NCBI RefSeq assembly: GCF_021044625.1
Contig: NZ_CP087999.1
Coordinates: 62,001 to 126,000, forward strand
Direction: 5' to 3'
Origin: Geomonas sp. RF6
GTDB taxonomy: Bacteria; Desulfobacterota; Desulfuromonadia; Geobacterales; Geobacteraceae
Length of the DNA stretch: 64,000 bases
Part shown: positions 50,468 through 58,675 of the stretch, one piece after another
Layout: each line of letters starts with the position of its first letter
How positions within the stretch are numbered: the stretch's first letter is position 1
Made by a program: the position numbers and the translations under genes
Notes under the pieces: model-generated
What the model was told of the DNA's origin: nothing
The model's database searches: none
The model's input: only the letters and a program-made list of their open reading frames with translations

Positions 50468-50782
50468 TCACCCCGCCTGTGCGAAGACGTCGTCGCCGCT
50501 TTTGAACTCCAGCCCCGGGTGGCAGTCGAAGCGCACAGCGCCGACCGCCGCCTTGTTCCCGACGGCCCGCTTTACCGCCGCGGTTCCCTCGGTGCCAAAG
50601 CCTCCGCAAAGCTCTATCGCCACCACCCCTTGCTCTACCAGCTTCCGCGCTGCCTCGGCAGCTGTCTCGTAGTCGGCTACCCCGACCACGGAGAGTTCGA
50701 CCACCGGTGTCTTGATCACGGTTGAGTGCTTCGTCGGGTCCGCCTCCGGTGCCACAAATAGAAACGCTGCTTTCAGTCCCAT
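50468..50782 (-). CDS. DUF6506 family protein
   Basis: 104 residues from ATG 50782 (GGAGG upstream). Short alpha/beta protein: AAFLFVAPEADP start, VGVADYETAAEAA, VAIELCGGFGTEG and RFDCHPGLE. This matches the DUF6506 pattern as I remember it; function unknown. The invariant-looking Cys-Gly-Gly and CHPGLE parts suggest a small-molecule binding or enzymatic role. Downstream of the VOC gene with a type A repeat between, upstream of acoR. Confidence 0.7.
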   Translation of the reverse strand: MGLKAAFLFVAPEADPTKHSTVIKTPVVELSVVGVADYETAAEAARKLVEQGVVAIELCGGFGTEGTAAVKRAVGNKAAVGAVRFDCHPGLEFKSGDDVFAQAG

Positions 50783-50820
50783 CTCGAGCCTCCTGAAATA
50801 GATTTTGCTGTCTCTGCCCA

Positions 50821-50935
50821 ACGTTCCCCCTCCCTTGAGGGGAGGGGGTCAGGGGGTGGGTGAAGCTGCCAGCTGCTGGAACGGTGGCACCTTCCCCCCC
50901 ACCCTGCCCCTCCCCCGCCAAGGGGGAGGGGACGT
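50821..50935. repeat. intergenic repeat type A, copy 4
   Basis: Same element as at 29184, 33629 and 36457, between the VOC and DUF6506 genes. Confidence 0.85.
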
Positions 50936-50953
50936 TATTACCTCGGTGGAACT

Positions 50954-51448
50954 TTACTTCTCCGGGTAGACCGCCTGCGGCTTCGGCCACTGGAAGTCAG
51001 GAACGAGGTTGTAGATCTCGGCGATTGTCCCGAGATCCTTGCAGGAGTCGAGGTAGGTGTAGGTGAGCCCTTCCCACGTCCCACCCTGCAGGATGGGGCG
51101 CCCTTTGTCGCTGAAAAATTGCACCGCCTTCTGGTAGTCGTCGGTGCCGAATGCGACGTGATGGACCCCTTCTCCCTTCTCCTTCAGGAAGGAGGCGTAA
51201 ATGCTGCGCTCGTCCTTCGGCTCGATCAGCTCCCACTGCACGCCCCCTATGTCGCAGAGCGCCAGGCGCATGGCGTAATCCTGCTTTTTCCCCTCGACGA
51301 TCATGTCGCTCACGGTGTCCGGATTGAACTCGTAGATCGACCACGGCCCGATGCCGTACTCGTCGGCGTACTTCTTCACGGAAGCATCACAGTCCTTTAC
51401 CACCACGCCTATCTGCAAGACTTTGCTGAACATCGGTTTGTCAGCCAT
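50954..51448 (-). CDS. VOC superfamily protein (glyoxalase/epimerase-like)
   Basis: 164 residues from ATG 51448 (AGGAGG upstream). Two beta-alpha-beta-beta-beta modules; HHVAFG (about 97-102) and IAEIYN (about 147-152) would supply metal ligands His and Glu as in methylmalonyl-CoA epimerase and lactoylglutathione lyase; the N-terminal module starts VLQIGVVVKD. Metal-dependent isomerase, lyase or dioxygenase chemistry is possible. 22 bases after the membrane protein gene, in the bdh operon, so a substrate among acetoin-like dicarbonyls is plausible. Confidence 0.82.
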   Translation of the reverse strand: MADKPMFSKVLQIGVVVKDCDASVKKYADEYGIGPWSIYEFNPDTVSDMIVEGKKQDYAMRLALCDIGGVQWELIEPKDERSIYASFLKEKGEGVHHVAFGTDDYQKAVQFFSDKGRPILQGGTWEGLTYTYLDSCKDLGTIAEIYNLVPDFQWPKPQAVYPEK

Positions 51449-51470
51449 GACTTCCTCCTGGAGTGTGGGG

Positions 51471-52613
51471 TCAGCTACTTTTCTTAACCAGCCCGTACGA
51501 GCCGAAGTACACGACAAAGATCAAGAGGACCAGGTTCAGGAGGTCGACCCAGGTGAGGGGGTCGCCGCCGAAGCCGGGGACGATCTCCGCCTCGTGAAGG
51601 ACCGATACCGCGAACCACTTCATGTACACCACGAAGGCTGCGATCCCCACCCCCCATGTGATGACGAAGCGCGCCGCCCGGTTCGCCGCGGGTCCGAGCG
51701 TAGTCGGTGTGTTGCCGCAGCAAAGCGCCCAGAAAAGGAGGACGTTGACGATCCACACGCCGAGCTGCGCGGGCCACAGGTTGATGGCAGGACCTATCTT
51801 TGCCACCGCGTCCGCCGGGATGAGCACGTTTTTCAGGAGCGCGAGCAGGATGAAATAGAGGCCGGTGCCGAGAATGATGTTGCCGAAGAAGGCGGCCATC
51901 GCCCTCCCTGCGCGGGTGCGAAACATGCTGTACGGCCACAGGTCGAGGATCAGCACCGTGGTGAGCCAGACGGTGATGACGGAATAGAACCAGCCGATGG
52001 CTGTGGGCAGCGACATCATCACGCGGTCCGGGGCGGTCCAGCTTGCCATGTTGGGGTAGATGAGGACGATGTAGCCGATGAAGGTCAGGAAGAATCCGGT
52101 GAAGAGCTGGGCGATTCCCGACATCGGCTGCTTCAGTCCGGCATCGGTCCAGGGCCAGCCGTCCATGCTGTTGGCGACCACCCCGAAGCCGTAGAAGCCG
52201 ATCAGTACGATGAGGCCGGCGGCGCCGTGGCCGGCATACCCTTTCGCGGAAAAGGCGGGATCGAGAGCACCGTACCCAAAGATGAGCAGCATGGGGACGG
52301 CGAAGCCTATCACCAGCGTCGCAACAGTCGCGACAATCCCCCCGATCGGCTGGCTCAGGCTGCTGAACCCGTACATGCCGCAGTTGAACCCGATGAAGAC
52401 GATCGCCAGGATGGCCCAGAAGAGGTATGCCCCGAACGGCTGCGGGTAGAACTTGAACATCCCGACCTGGGGATCGACGAAAATGCGCCACACCACGAAG
52501 CTGCCAAACTGGATCACGGCCAGGTTGGCGATGGCGTAGCCGACCGCACCGAGCTGGAGACCGAAAGGCTTGGCGGCGCTGACTACGTTTGTTGCCTCAG
52601 CTGAATTTGACAT
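51471..52613 (-). CDS. polytopic membrane protein of unknown function in the butanediol operon
   Basis: 380 residues from ATG 52613 (AGGAG upstream). About ten hydrophobic helices and few charged loops; several conserved-looking aromatic/Pro/Gly motifs in loops (MDGWPWTDAGLK, CCGNTPTTLG, NLWPAQLGVW). I do not recognise a transporter family. It lies between bdh and the VOC gene under the same presumed sigma-54 promoter, so uptake of 2,3-butanediol or acetoin or export of a product is a reasonable guess. It could also be a membrane oxidoreductase subunit, but no heme or iron motif is evident. Confidence 0.75.
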   Translation of the reverse strand: MSNSAEATNVVSAAKPFGLQLGAVGYAIANLAVIQFGSFVVWRIFVDPQVGMFKFYPQPFGAYLFWAILAIVFIGFNCGMYGFSSLSQPIGGIVATVATLVIGFAVPMLLIFGYGALDPAFSAKGYAGHGAAGLIVLIGFYGFGVVANSMDGWPWTDAGLKQPMSGIAQLFTGFFLTFIGYIVLIYPNMASWTAPDRVMMSLPTAIGWFYSVITVWLTTVLILDLWPYSMFRTRAGRAMAAFFGNIILGTGLYFILLALLKNVLIPADAVAKIGPAINLWPAQLGVWIVNVLLFWALCCGNTPTTLGPAANRAARFVITWGVGIAAFVVYMKWFAVSVLHEAEIVPGFGGDPLTWVDLLNLVLLIFVVYFGSYGLVKKSS

Positions 52614-52787
52614 AAGCGCTCCTGTTCTGTCTCGACATCGTCGGCGCCACTGGTCTCCCCGGGGGACCTTGCCGCATCGGCAGTGCCCCCTCCCCTGTTG
52701 CGCAGGAGCCGTGCAAGACATGATGGAAGTGTACCTATCGCACCTCCCCCCTCCCGGCACGGGAAGGGGGAGAATCAGTGGAGAAAG

Positions 52788-53870
52788 CTACACCCGAGCT
52801 GCGGAAGCCTGGGCGGTCGGGGAAACGATGATCTTGATATTGGCGTCCTTGTTGTTCACCAGTTCGTCGAAGCCCTTGGCGACGATGTCGTCCATGTTGA
52901 TCCTGCCGGTGATGAGCGGCTCGGCCTTCAGGGCGCCGCTGGCCAGAAGCTTCGCCACCCCCGCGAAGTCTTCGATGGTGTATGCGAGGGTGCCGAGCAC
53001 AACCTTGTCGGTGGCGCTCAGGCTGAAGAAGTTGAAGGAGCTCGGCTCCTCGAAGATCCCCACGATGACGGCGCGGCCACAGTTGCGGATCACCTCCACC
53101 GCGAGCGGGGCGGTCGCCTTGTTCCCGATGCACTCGAAGGAGACGTCGGCGCCGGAGCCGCCGGTCATCTTCTTGATTTCTTCCACCACGTTGCATTCCT
53201 TCGGGTCGAGGACGACGTCGGCGCCGCATTCATGGGCGAGCTTCTTTCTCGCGGCGGACATCTCCACCACGATGACCTTCCCTGCGCCGGCAGCTTTTGC
53301 CGCCATGAGGGTGCCGAGGCCGATCGTCCCGGCGCCGAGAACGACTGCGGTTTCGCCGAGGATGGTGCCGGCCTTGCGCACAGCCTTGAAGCCGGTCGCC
53401 AAAGGCTCGATGAGGGCGCCAGCCTCGGGGTTGAACCCTTTCGGAAGGACGTAGCAGAGCTTGGCGGGAACATTCACGTACTCGGCAAATGCGCCGTCGG
53501 CCATCAGGCCGGTAAAGGCCAGCTTTTCACAGACGTTGTAGTTGCCGCTGCGGCACGGTCCGCACTCCCCGCAGTGCTGGCAGGCATCCGGGGCGACGAG
53601 GTCGCCGACCTTCACGCTCGTGACACCGGGGCCGACTTCGACGACGGTTCCGGTGAACTCGTGCCCCAGGATGAGGGGAGCGGTCGAGCCAGTCAGCGGG
53701 TGGGGCTGGGTGGGGATGAATATCGGGCCTGCCACGTACTCGTGCAGGTCGGAGCCGCAGATGCCGCACCAGGCGACCTTTACCTTTACTTCGCCGGCTT
53801 TCGGGGCGGGGGGCTCGGGAACCGTTTCAACCCTGATGTCCTTCTTTCCGTACCACTTGGCAGCTTTCAT
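52788..53870 (-). CDS. 2,3-butanediol dehydrogenase, zinc MDR type
   Basis: 360 residues. Zn-dependent medium-chain dehydrogenase oxidising 2,3-butanediol to acetoin with NAD+. Catalytic zinc residues in CGICGSDLHE (about 37-46) and GHEFTG; structural zinc cysteines CQHCGECGPCRSGNYNVC (about 97-114); Rossmann motif GAGTIGLG (about 178-185). The N-terminus MKAAKWYGKKDIRVE is typical of (R,R)-butanediol dehydrogenases. AAGGAGAACG precedes the ATG. A -24/-12 promoter lies about 150 bases upstream. Related sorbitol and threonine dehydrogenases are the alternative, less likely in this setting. Confidence 0.9.
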   Translation of the reverse strand: MKAAKWYGKKDIRVETVPEPPAPKAGEVKVKVAWCGICGSDLHEYVAGPIFIPTQPHPLTGSTAPLILGHEFTGTVVEVGPGVTSVKVGDLVAPDACQHCGECGPCRSGNYNVCEKLAFTGLMADGAFAEYVNVPAKLCYVLPKGFNPEAGALIEPLATGFKAVRKAGTILGETAVVLGAGTIGLGTLMAAKAAGAGKVIVVEMSAARKKLAHECGADVVLDPKECNVVEEIKKMTGGSGADVSFECIGNKATAPLAVEVIRNCGRAVIVGIFEEPSSFNFFSLSATDKVVLGTLAYTIEDFAGVAKLLASGALKAEPLITGRINMDDIVAKGFDELVNNKDANIKIIVSPTAQASAARV

Positions 53871-54022
53871 TTCGTTCTCCTTTTTTGGTGGAATGACAGC
53901 ATGAATGGTTCATTGCACTGCTATTTTCTCTTTCTCACCTTCACAAGATTCAATCTCTGCACTCTCAGCAATTGATGCGGGTAAGACTCCGTTTTTCTAA
54001 AACATCTTTTGTCATGTAATGA

Positions 54023-54037
54023 GCAACTGTTGTACCA
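54023..54037 (-). promoter_or_regulatory. sigma-54 promoter of the bdh operon
   Basis: Minus strand reads TGGTACAACAGTTGC: TGGTAC at -24 and TTGC at -12, correct spacing. The leader to the bdh ATG would be about 140 bases. Confidence 0.7.
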
Positions 54038-54166
54038 ACTGTGACAGAGCGGGAAAATGATAAGACTGCAACACGTAAAAACGGAGAGTTACAAGGAAAG
54101 ACGTATACGCAACACTTCACCAGAGTAAGCTGGCTTAATGTCTCACATCTCAGGCATTAGACCATG

Positions 54167-54248
54167 TGTATCGCGACACATGTCGCATCAAAGGGGGAAG
54201 ATGACACAGTGATCGAGCAGCCCGGCAGCGAGATGCTCTATCGCGACA
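54167..54248. promoter_or_regulatory. candidate activator (AcoR) sites before bdh
   Basis: TGTATCGCGACA (54167-54178) overlaps the perfect inverted repeat GCGACACATGTCGC (54173-54186). TATCGCGACA recurs at 54239-54248. They start 130 bases above the -24 element. Confidence 0.55.
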
Positions 54249-54344
54249 GGTGGGGCGGCGAATGAAGTGCTCCGTTTTTGCGTAGGCTCATCGAGGATCC
54301 TTAAGAAGCAAGGAAAGTGTGTGCTATCAAAGTAGACGAGGCTA

Positions 54345-54800
54345 TTACGTCCCCCCCTTTGCGAAGGGGGGACAGGGGGGATTTGACTTGGCCAGGACCC
54401 TCCTGCAAGTGCGCAACTGCTGTGATCTCAAGCGATTTTGGTAAAAACTGGTGGGGCGTATGTCGTTGATCCGCAGCACTGCAGTTCGATGTCCGAGAGG
54501 TACTGTTAAAGGGGCTGCGGTTCTGGAGGAGACTTGAAAATCAAATCCCCCCTGCCCCCCCTTCGCAAAGGGGGGAACATTAGGCCTTCTGCAGTGCTTC
54601 GTGGCAATGGACCCACGCTTCTCCGGAATTCCCGGATGAACCTTCGCAAAGGGGGGTACGTTGAGCCTTCTGCAATGCTTCGTGGCAATGTACCCACGCT
54701 CCCCCGGAATTCCCAAAGAACGTTTTTGCGAAGGTGGGAACGCCTTGGTGTCCTGCAGCGCTTCGTGGAAACAGTGCCGTTCTCCGAGTTCCGGATGAAC
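54345..54800. repeat. type C repeats, single and tandem (period about 81)
   Basis: A copy at 54348-54385 and, in opposite orientation, a run from 54541 in which CTTCGCAAAGGGGGG recurs at 54561 and 54642 with TGCTTCGTGGCAATG and GGAATTCCC in each unit; a decayed third unit lies near 54725. They fill most of the 1133-base gap 53871-55003, together with the bdh promoter. I see no gene there. Confidence 0.8.
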
Positions 54801-54939
54801 CTTTGCCCAAAGGGGCAGGGGATTTGCTCCTCGCCGCGGTCGCCTGGACCTCCGGAGCGTACGGAAGATCACTGTCTTTGCGGCTACGTCTGTAGTGCGA
54901 CAGTCGTTCCACTGCTTCGGCGGCTCTTTTATTCACAAA

Positions 54940-54978
54940 TGACAACGGCAGCCGAGTTGCCCCGAGCTGCCGTTGTCA
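54940..54978 (-). terminator. hairpin terminator after the lipoprotein gene
   Basis: TGACAACGGCAGC and GCTGCCGTTGTCA form a 13-bp perfect stem about 25 bases beyond the lipoprotein stop; the T tract after it on the minus strand is weak (TTTGTG). Confidence 0.65.
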
Positions 54979-55003
54979 CACTTACCTTGCTGCAATAACG
55001 CCC

Positions 55004-55387
55004 TTACTCCGGGCTGTAGACCAGACAGGCGGCATTATCCTTTATGGCGACAGCACCTTCCTTTATCTGCCCCTCGACAACCTGCCCTTTGAAGTAGTGG
55101 TCCCCTGCGAACTCCAGGACCTTTATTTTCCCGACCTCGTGACGCTTTGTGACACCCGAGGTGAAGGCCTCGGTGTACACGGGGATCGTCTCTCCCACAC
55201 AGATGCTCTTTTTCACGTCTTCGGTGCCGCTATGGAAAAGCAGCACCTGGTCGCCGATGTTGAGAACCTTGCTCTTCTTCACTTCCACTTCGCTCTTGAT
55301 CGGCTTCTCGTACACAGAACATCCGGTGAAAACGGCGCTCATGGCGGCGATAGAGAGCAAAACGGTCATCCACAATATCTTTTTCAT
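55004..55387 (-). CDS. small lipoprotein of the outer-membrane protein operon
   Basis: 127 residues from ATG 55387 (AAGGAG upstream). Lipobox FTGC at about 20-23. The mature protein begins SVYEKPIKSEVEVKK and is beta-rich with a second Cys near CVGE and a third near the C-terminus. No family recognised. 61 bases downstream of the outer-membrane protein and presumably co-transcribed from the sigma-54 promoter at 56498. Confidence 0.75.
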   Translation of the reverse strand: MKKILWMTVLLSIAAMSAVFTGCSVYEKPIKSEVEVKKSKVLNIGDQVLLFHSGTEDVKKSICVGETIPVYTEAFTSGVTKRHEVGKIKVLEFAGDHYFKGQVVEGQIKEGAVAIKDNAACLVYSPE

Positions 55388-55448
55388 TGGTGGCTCCTTT
55401 GTCAATATCTCGGGAATAGTCATACGCTGCAACGTACGGTGCCGCCGC

Positions 55449-56315
55449 CTAGAAGATGTAGGCGAACTTCAGGTACACCGCATCGGTCTTTGTGTTGTTT
55501 CTGCCATCGACACCTCTCAGGTACCAGACGTCGGCCGCCAGTTTCTGCGTCAGGCTGAAATGATTTCCGATACCAATGGCGGTTTCATCCGAGCTGGCGA
55601 CGGTGGCACCGCTGCCGAGATCCTTTCCTTTTCCGGCGGAGACCCAGTCCAACTTCACAAACGGCTCGACATTGGGGATGAATTTGTAGGCGAGGGAGAG
55701 ATTGCCGAAAAGAAGGTCCCCCCTCTCCTGCTTCACCCCATTGTAGTGGCTGTCGCCACGAAGCTTGATCCCGAAATCGCCGTCGAAGGTGAGGCCCCCG
55801 AGGGTGTAGTTGGTGAGAAATGCCACGCTGTTGTCGATGGCGTGGTTGGAGATTTCATTGTCGCCAAACGGCACGTAGAGCCAGTACTCCAGCGCGGTCG
55901 TCCAGTTGGGGAGCGGTCTGATCCAGGAGACGATGCCGACCTGCGGGTCGATCATGCCGCTCACGCTGTCGTCGTTTTTCAATCTCACCGAGGCTCCCCC
56001 CAGCACCAGTTCCCACAGGAAACCGACGTTCGGCAGCGCATCGACCTTGAAGAAGTGGGCGAACTTGTTGATGGTCAGGAGCGAGTCCTGGCCGCCGGAG
56101 GGGCCGCCCCATGCGTTTCTGTCATCATTATAGATGTTGTAGGAAAGGATGACGTTGAAGGGGTCGTACTTCACCGGCAGGTCAAACTCGTGGACGCCGA
56201 TGACACTGTACGGAATGACCGACGCCTCAGCCTTGCTGAAGGTGCCGGTCGTGCAAATTCCTGCCATGGCTGTGACAATCAGAGCACAAAGTAAATTTCG
56301 AATCGTAAACCTCAT
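55449..56315 (-). CDS. outer-membrane beta-barrel, MetA-pathway of phenol degradation transporter family
   Basis: 288 residues with signal peptide cleaved near KAEA-SVIP. The body alternates hydrophobic and polar residues and ends in a C-terminal aromatic (YIF), as outer-membrane barrels do. Segments such as VILSYNIYNDD, GIVSWIRPLPNW and LAYKFIPNVEPFVKLDW fit the PF13557-type 'transporter' family linked to uptake of aromatic and other small organic molecules. AGGAGGGTACC is upstream. In this regulon it may be the outer-membrane entry route for butanediol or acetoin. Confidence 0.82.
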   Translation of the reverse strand: MRFTIRNLLCALIVTAMAGICTTGTFSKAEASVIPYSVIGVHEFDLPVKYDPFNVILSYNIYNDDRNAWGGPSGGQDSLLTINKFAHFFKVDALPNVGFLWELVLGGASVRLKNDDSVSGMIDPQVGIVSWIRPLPNWTTALEYWLYVPFGDNEISNHAIDNSVAFLTNYTLGGLTFDGDFGIKLRGDSHYNGVKQERGDLLFGNLSLAYKFIPNVEPFVKLDWVSAGKGKDLGSGATVASSDETAIGIGNHFSLTQKLAADVWYLRGVDGRNNTKTDAVYLKFAYIF

Positions 56316-56497
56316 GGTACCCTCCTTTTGCTGGCATGTGATGGTTTCTATTTCCGATCTTTCCTTTTAAAGCTGGTCTTCTCCCTCCTTTCCAAGCAAC
56401 GGCTCGAGAGTGGTTTTATTCGCACAGGAGAAATCTGATAAATCGGTGTTACTTTTCCGGATACTGCACCATTAGAGTCGTATACTCACCACTAAGA

Positions 56498-56512
56498 GCA
56501 ATCGGTATACCA
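56498..56512 (-). promoter_or_regulatory. sigma-54 promoter of the outer-membrane protein operon
   Basis: Minus strand reads TGGTATACCGATTGC, GG and GC at the right spacing. Leader to the ATG would be about 170 bases. The rest of the 522-base gap 56316-56837 contains only the activator site and terminator listed separately. Confidence 0.6.
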
Positions 56513-56638
56513 ACTTAAGAAGAGAAAGGAATGTTTCAGGATTGAGAAAAAAAAGGAAGGGATATGGTGATAACATACCGTTCTAGGGTCTATAACGTGT
56601 AGCGGAGACTTCCAGCAAGGGAACGGGATGTTTTATCT

Positions 56639-56679
56639 GTTGCAAAGCTTGAAACAAATGTGTCGGATGTCGCGAGACA
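56639..56679. promoter_or_regulatory. candidate activator (AcoR) site before the outer-membrane protein gene
   Basis: TGTCGCGAGACA (56668-56679) is the inverse of TGTATCGCGACA before bdh with one mismatch. TGTTGCAAAGCTTGAAACA (56639-56657) is a second, TGTTnCA/TGnAACA-type dyad. Both lie 127-156 bases above the -24 element. Confidence 0.5.
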
Positions 56680-56743
56680 GATGTTGCGTCCGCCCGTTGA
56701 TCATAATGCCTCAGGCTATTGAGAATCCCCCCGCTAAAACGAA

Positions 56744-56769
56744 GAATGCCGGCACGAATGCCGGCATTC
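56744..56769 (-). terminator. terminator after the SDR gene
   Basis: GAATGCCGGCA and TGCCGGCATTC, 11-bp perfect stem with a CGAA loop; on the minus strand it is followed by TTCGTTTT. Lies 70 bases after the SDR stop. Confidence 0.75.
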
Positions 56770-56837
56770 ATTCACCAACAACTGAGTTTTAGGAAAGGCA
56801 GAGCCTGCGGTTTATGCCGCGGGAGCCCCTTTTCGCG

Positions 56838-57641
56838 CTAGTTCATTACGATCCCGCCGTCGATCATTACCGACTGTCCGGTCATGTAGTCCGCGTCGCT
56901 GGAGGCCAGGTAGGAGACGAAGCAGGCCACCTCTTCCGGAACACCGACGGTCCCGGCAGTGATGAGCTTCGTGTACTCCTTGAGGACTTCGCCTTTCCCC
57001 ATGCCGAGGTACGGCCCCATCTTCTCGTCGATGAGCCCCCACATGTCGGTCCCCACGATCCCGGGGCAGTAGGCGTTGACGGTGATCTTGTGCGGGCCGA
57101 GTTCCTTGGCGAGCGCCTGGGTGAAGCCCCTCACGGCAAACTTGGAGGCGCTGTAGGCGGCAAGGATGCTGAAACCGGAGTGAGCCGCGATGCTGGCGCA
57201 GTTGATGATCCTGCCGCCGGAGCCCATGGTCCCCTTGTGCCCCTGTTTGATCATCTGCCGGGCGGCGACCGTGTCGCAGATGAAGACGCCCCTGCAGTTC
57301 ACCGCAAAGATCTTGTCCCACTCGTCCGCCGTCATCTCGATACTCATCTTGATGTTGGCGATCCCTGCGTTGGCAACCATGATATCCAGCTTGCCGAACT
57401 CCGCCACGGTGGTATCCACCAGTTTCTGGACGTCCGCTTCCTTGGTGACATCCGTTACCATCGCCAGCGTCCTGGCGCCGAGAGCTTTGATCTCTTCAGC
57501 GACCTTCTTCACGTTATCCGCATTGATGTCGGCCACCACCACGGTCGCTCCGTCCTGCGCCAATCTGAGGGCAATGCCTCTGCCGATGCCGCGCCCGGAT
57601 CCTGTAACGATCGCCACCTTGTCCTGGAGTTTCTTGCTCAT
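56838..57641 (-). CDS. acetoin reductase / 2,3-butanediol dehydrogenase, SDR type
   Basis: 267 residues from ATG 57641 (AGGAGGGG upstream). Short-chain dehydrogenase: TGSGRGIGRG near residue 14, NAGIANI, catalytic Ser in NCASIAAHSG and YSASK (about 165). Residue pattern is that of BudC-like meso-butanediol dehydrogenase/diacetyl reductase. It interconverts 2,3-butanediol or diacetyl and acetoin with NAD(H). The frame extends 50 codons upstream through the promoter. Context favours the butanediol assignment over generic SDR. Confidence 0.87.
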   Translation of the reverse strand: MSKKLQDKVAIVTGSGRGIGRGIALRLAQDGATVVVADINADNVKKVAEEIKALGARTLAMVTDVTKEADVQKLVDTTVAEFGKLDIMVANAGIANIKMSIEMTADEWDKIFAVNCRGVFICDTVAARQMIKQGHKGTMGSGGRIINCASIAAHSGFSILAAYSASKFAVRGFTQALAKELGPHKITVNAYCPGIVGTDMWGLIDEKMGPYLGMGKGEVLKEYTKLITAGTVGVPEEVACFVSYLASSDADYMTGQSVMIDGGIVMN

Positions 57642-57705
57642 GGCCCCTCCTCCTTTAGTTTTGCCATCATCAGCGATGGTCAATAGTGTGCTCAAGCCGG
57701 TTTCA

Positions 57706-57720
57706 GCAACTTTAGTGCCA
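57706..57720 (-). promoter_or_regulatory. sigma-54 promoter of the SDR gene
   Basis: Minus strand reads TGGCACTAAAGTTGC, a perfect TGGCAC-N5-TTGC. The predicted start is about 53 bases before the SDR ATG. Confidence 0.85.
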
Positions 57721-57835
57721 GCTAACGATGAATCCAGGCTGCCACGCAAGATGCTGAAATTGATGGGAGAGAAGAAGAGGGTGGAGTCCATCAGGAGAAG
57801 GAAGAGAACGCTATAAGTGCGGCACTCACTCCATT

Positions 57836-57857
57836 CGTATCGCTACAACTGTGTCAG
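57836..57857. promoter_or_regulatory. candidate activator (AcoR) site before the SDR gene
   Basis: CGTATCGCTACA (57836-57847), close to TGTATCGCGACA before bdh, followed by CTGTGTCAG. It starts 116 bases above the -24 element. Confidence 0.5.
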
Positions 57858-57989
57858 CCGCCCCGGCTGCGCTACACGCGGCTGGGAGGGAATGGAAGAG
57901 GCTGCCGTGACTGCTGTAAGAGATTCCTCCAGTAGAGCAGTAGCCCATGCGTCCCCTCCCTTTCAAGGGGACAGGGTACGGATGGTTGT

Positions 57990-58445
57990 TGCAGTCAATG
58001 TAGGCCGGGATAAGCCGTCAGGCGTTCCCGGCGGTCCACCACAGACGCAGCGAGCGCCAGTGAATGCCGGAAACGCTACCGCTTATTCCGGCCTACAAGT
58101 GCGAGCGCGCCTCACACGACGCCTCCTTGGCGTCCCGTTCAAGGGGACTTGGATGCGGATGGGGTTTTTGCAGTCAATGTAGGCCGGGATAAGCCGTCAG
58201 GCGTTCCCGGCGGTCCACCACAGACGCAGCCGAGCGCCAGTGAATGCCGGAAACGCTACCGCTTATTCCGGCCTACAAGTGCCAGCGCTCACAAGACGCC
58301 TCATTGGCGTCCCGTTCGAGGGGACAGGGTTCGGGATGTTTTTTTGCAGTCCATGTAGGCCGGGATAAGCCGCGAGGCGTTCCCGGCGGTCCGCCACAGA
58401 CGCAGCCGAGCGCCAGTGAATGCCGGAAACGCTACCGCTTAAAGA
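57990..58445. repeat. tandem REP-like array, type B, period 176-179
   Basis: TGTAGGCCGGGATAAGCCG begins at 57999, 58178 and 58354. Each full unit ends GCTTATTCCGGCCTAC and is followed by a GGCGTCCCGTTC(A/G)AGGGGAC tail. The third unit is cut off at GCTACCGCTTA. It occupies most of the 1034-base gap 57642-58675. Confidence 0.88.
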
Positions 58446-58491
58446 AGAAAAAAATTGGGCCACTGAAGGCGGGAGAAGAAGACAGTGGCCC
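58446..58491 (-). terminator. terminator after the patatin gene
   Basis: GGGCCACTG and CAGTGGCCC stem with a 17-base loop, followed on the minus strand by seven T residues. It is 185 bases beyond the patatin stop. Confidence 0.75.
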
Positions 58492-58675
58492 GAGTACATG
58501 GGGAAAAGCCGAGCTGTATCGTCACCAAAGCAGAAGCTTCGGCCGACAATATGCGTGTGAGAAATCCTTCAGCAACTCCAGTGCCAATGCAGACGAAAAA
58601 GTGGACAGGCAAGGGGATACCGTGTCCTCTTTTTCGGCATCAAGCGTTCGGGGACATAGGTGACACTTTTGTCCT

